Below, piece after piece: positions 62,522 through 64,000 of a stretch of DNA of 64,000 nucleotides (position 1 is the stretch's first letter; each line of letters starts with the position of its first letter). The stretch is from DATARH01 sp963712835. GTDB taxonomy: Bacteria; Pseudomonadota; Alphaproteobacteria; ATCC43930; CGMCC-115725. Under the pieces are notes generated by a model that saw only the letters and a program-made list of their open reading frames with translations, did no database searches and was not told where the DNA came from. The translations under genes were made by a program, and so were the position numbers. The stretch spans positions 434,001 through 498,000 of the forward strand of contig CAVQJJ010000006.1 of assembly GCA_963712835.1 (NCBI GenBank), given 5' to 3'.

Positions 62522-63335
62522 CCAATCACCTCCAGGGGAAGCTGCGGGGGTCGGCCAACCAGGGGCGGCCGGCAGACATCGGGAGACGCCAAGTGGGGGG
62601 ATCCATACCCCGAAAGCACCGTGCGCAAGAGGGCAGTCGCTGCTTATTTTTCCTCGCCGCGGGCGAAAGGTATAGACCCTCGGGCAAACTGGCCCGACAA
62701 ACGGTCACGACTGAGGGCCGTTGGCTTAGGCGCGCCTCGCCTGAACACCGACCATTCCCTAGCTGTTACTTAGCGTAGTTACATTTGATCTTTCGGTAGT
62801 GTAGGGGGCAGGTTCATGGTTGACATTGCCGGGATCAGGGGTAAGTTGCTGATCAGTCCAGCACCGGGCTCGCTAGCCGGACCGGCAAGCTCATCAGGTT
62901 CGGGCTACGTCATGGCGGGGGCGCCCGCAGCCAGCCGCCCCTGGGCCGGGCGTGGCGCCAGAACGGGCAGGAAGGGCCTGCTGCGCTCATCCGGCTGGAC
63001 GGGGGGTTGGGCCTGGAAAGGGCCCGGGCACCCAGTAGACAACGGGGACTAAGCCCGTGGCCAACGGGACGGCCTCCGGTCCGAAGGCGCTGCCCGGGTC
63101 CTTTTCTTCGCGGAGAAGCGGGGAAGCCCAGACGCGCACGGGGCAGCTCAGGCACGAATCTGAGGGTAGGTTCGTTATTTGCTGAAAACCAATGTTCTGC
63201 TGGAGGCAAGTAGCGGGCGGCGGCAGCATCCGGGGAAATCGCGTCAGCCGGTGGAGGCCAGCGCGCGGATATCATGGCCTGCACTGTCCGTGACTAAGCA
63301 CCGGCTGTTAACCAACACAGCGATAGGCAGGGGTC
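62522..63335. other. Region without convincing genes, with a strong inverted repeat
   Basis: No frame in these 814 bases looks like a real protein; the open frames are short and Arg/Gly/Pro-rich. An 11-base stem is formed by gggcccgggca (63020-63030) and tgcccgggtcc (63091-63101), followed by cttttctt. The 60 bases inside can form further small hairpins. It could be a terminator or a structured RNA leader; I cannot name a family. Confidence 0.5.
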
Positions 63336-64000
63336 GTGACTGAGCCAAACCCGTCCGCTCAGCCGTCGGCTCCATCCGCCATGCCGTCGGCGGGCCGGAT
63401 CGTCATCGTGATGCCGACGTACAACGAGCGGCAGAACCTGGAGTCCATCGCGGGCCGGGTGCGAACGGCGCTGCCGGCGGCGGACCTGCTGGTCGTGGAC
63501 GACAACAGCCCGGACGGGACCGGGGACATCGCGGACAAGCTGGCCGAGGCCGACCCGCACGTGCAGGTCATGCACCGGACCGAGAAGGCGGGACTGGGCA
63601 AGGCCTACATCGCGGGGTTCGGCTGGGCGCTCGAGCGCGGTTACGACGTGATCGTGGAGATGGACGCCGACGGCTCGCACCAGCCCGAGCACCTGCCCAG
63701 CCTGGTCGGCGCGCTGATCACGCGGACCTGTCCATCGGGTCGCGGTGGGTGCCCGGCGGCAAGGTGGTCAACTGGCCGAAGTCCCGCGAGGCGCTGTCCC
63801 GCGGCGGCCAACATCTACACCCGGCTCATGCTCGGCCTTGCGCGTCCGCGACGCGACCGCGGGATTCCGCGCCTACCGGGCCGCCACGCTGCGAACGATC
63901 AGCCTGAGCCAGGTGGAATCGACCGGGTACTGCTTCCAGATCGACCTGACGATCCGGGTCGCCCAGGCGGGCCTGAAGATCGTCGAGGTGCCGATCACGT
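63336..64000 (+). pseudogene. Polyprenol-phosphate mannosyltransferase (Ppm1/GT2-like), frameshifted and cut by the window end
   Basis: From a GTG at 63336 (ribosome site aggcagggg) the frame gives 'RIVIVMPTYNERQNLESIAG', 'DLLVVDDNSPDGTGDIADKL', 'EKAGLGKAYIAGFGWALERG' and 'VIVEMDADGSHQPEHLPSLV', the GT2 fold with D-x-D of dolichol/polyprenol-phosphate mannose synthases. Near 63,715 the frame shifts; further pieces are 'ADLSIGSRWVPGGKVVNWPK', 'NIYTRLMLGL', 'VRDATAGFRAYRAATLRTIS' and 'STGYCFQIDLTIRVAQAGLK'. At least three small indels are needed. The enzyme moves mannose from GDP-mannose to polyprenyl phosphate. The gene continues past base 64000. Confidence 0.82.

Noticed and set aside
62816..63052. 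A 78-residue plus-strand open frame in the gene-free stretch
   Set aside because: It is Gly/Ser/Arg/Pro-rich without any motif, and it runs into the inverted repeat.

Overview
The window looks like two unrelated genomes joined end to end. Bases 1 to about 50,458 read as a high-GC alphaproteobacterium (Rhodospirillales/Hyphomicrobiales-like), judging by protein content, dispersed palindromic repeats of a kind common in that class, and a largely intact, tightly packed gene set. Bases from about 50,459 to 64,000 read as a high-GC actinobacterium: an MmyB-type regulator, an actinobacterial-style polyprenol-phosphate mannosyltransferase, and many GTG starts. The join falls inside a RegB-like sensor kinase gene, which stops after 102 residues. 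A chimeric contig is the simplest explanation.

Left part, 1-18 kb: the tail of an amidohydrolase, a MscS-type channel, two MFS transporters, a DNA-repair pair (ligase-associated exonuclease and ATP-dependent DNA ligase, with an antisense MFS gene between them), a Na/Pi cotransporter, a cupin protein, an RfbC-like epimerase, NudC and a YgjP-like metallopeptidase. A complete glycerol-3-phosphate-type ABC importer follows (ugpB-A-E, a GNAT gene, ugpC).

18-44.2 kb is a large cobalamin (B12) cluster in several units. cobB-cobA (minus) diverge from cbiD-cobK-ankyrin (plus). Nine overlapping minus-strand genes run cbiX, a 334-residue unknown, cobH, cobL, a GT39 glycosyltransferase, cobI, a sugar mutarotase, cbiG-cobJ, cobM. 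cobD (plus) faces cobQ. A second minus-strand unit runs cobU, cobW, cobN, a DUF385 reductase, cobO, cobQ, behind a clear cobalamin riboswitch at 41425-41566. cobS and cobC (minus) diverge from cobT. The pathway is a hybrid: CbiX, CbiD and CbiG belong to the anaerobic style, CobN and CobW to the aerobic style. No cobG or cobF is seen. Palindromic repeats are inserted in frame into the DNA ligase, CobQ and CobN (twice), and make up the end of the 334-residue unknown. One single-base frameshift near 36010 hides the true CobN C-terminus.

44.2-50.5 kb is a surface-polysaccharide-like region: a TIGR04325-like methyltransferase, a GT-A glycosyltransferase with an AT-rich stretch, a flippase, a sulfotransferase, an ABC-2 exporter pair and the broken regB-like gene.

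Right part: 50.6-54.4 kb holds kdd-kamD-kamE-kal, a lysine-fermentation-type module whose aminomutase needs adenosylcobalamin and PLP. All of these genes are broken by frequent small indels, as are several small genes up to about 57.1 kb. From 57.2 to 62.5 kb the genes are mostly intact: an MmyB regulator facing a PaoABC-type molybdenum hydroxylase operon with the FeS and FAD subunits in one frame, then a CBS-domain protein and a small upstream gene. 62.5-63.3 kb has no convincing gene but carries a strong inverted repeat. The window ends in a frameshifted Ppm1-like glycosyltransferase. No tRNA, rRNA, CRISPR array or insertion-sequence transposase was seen.
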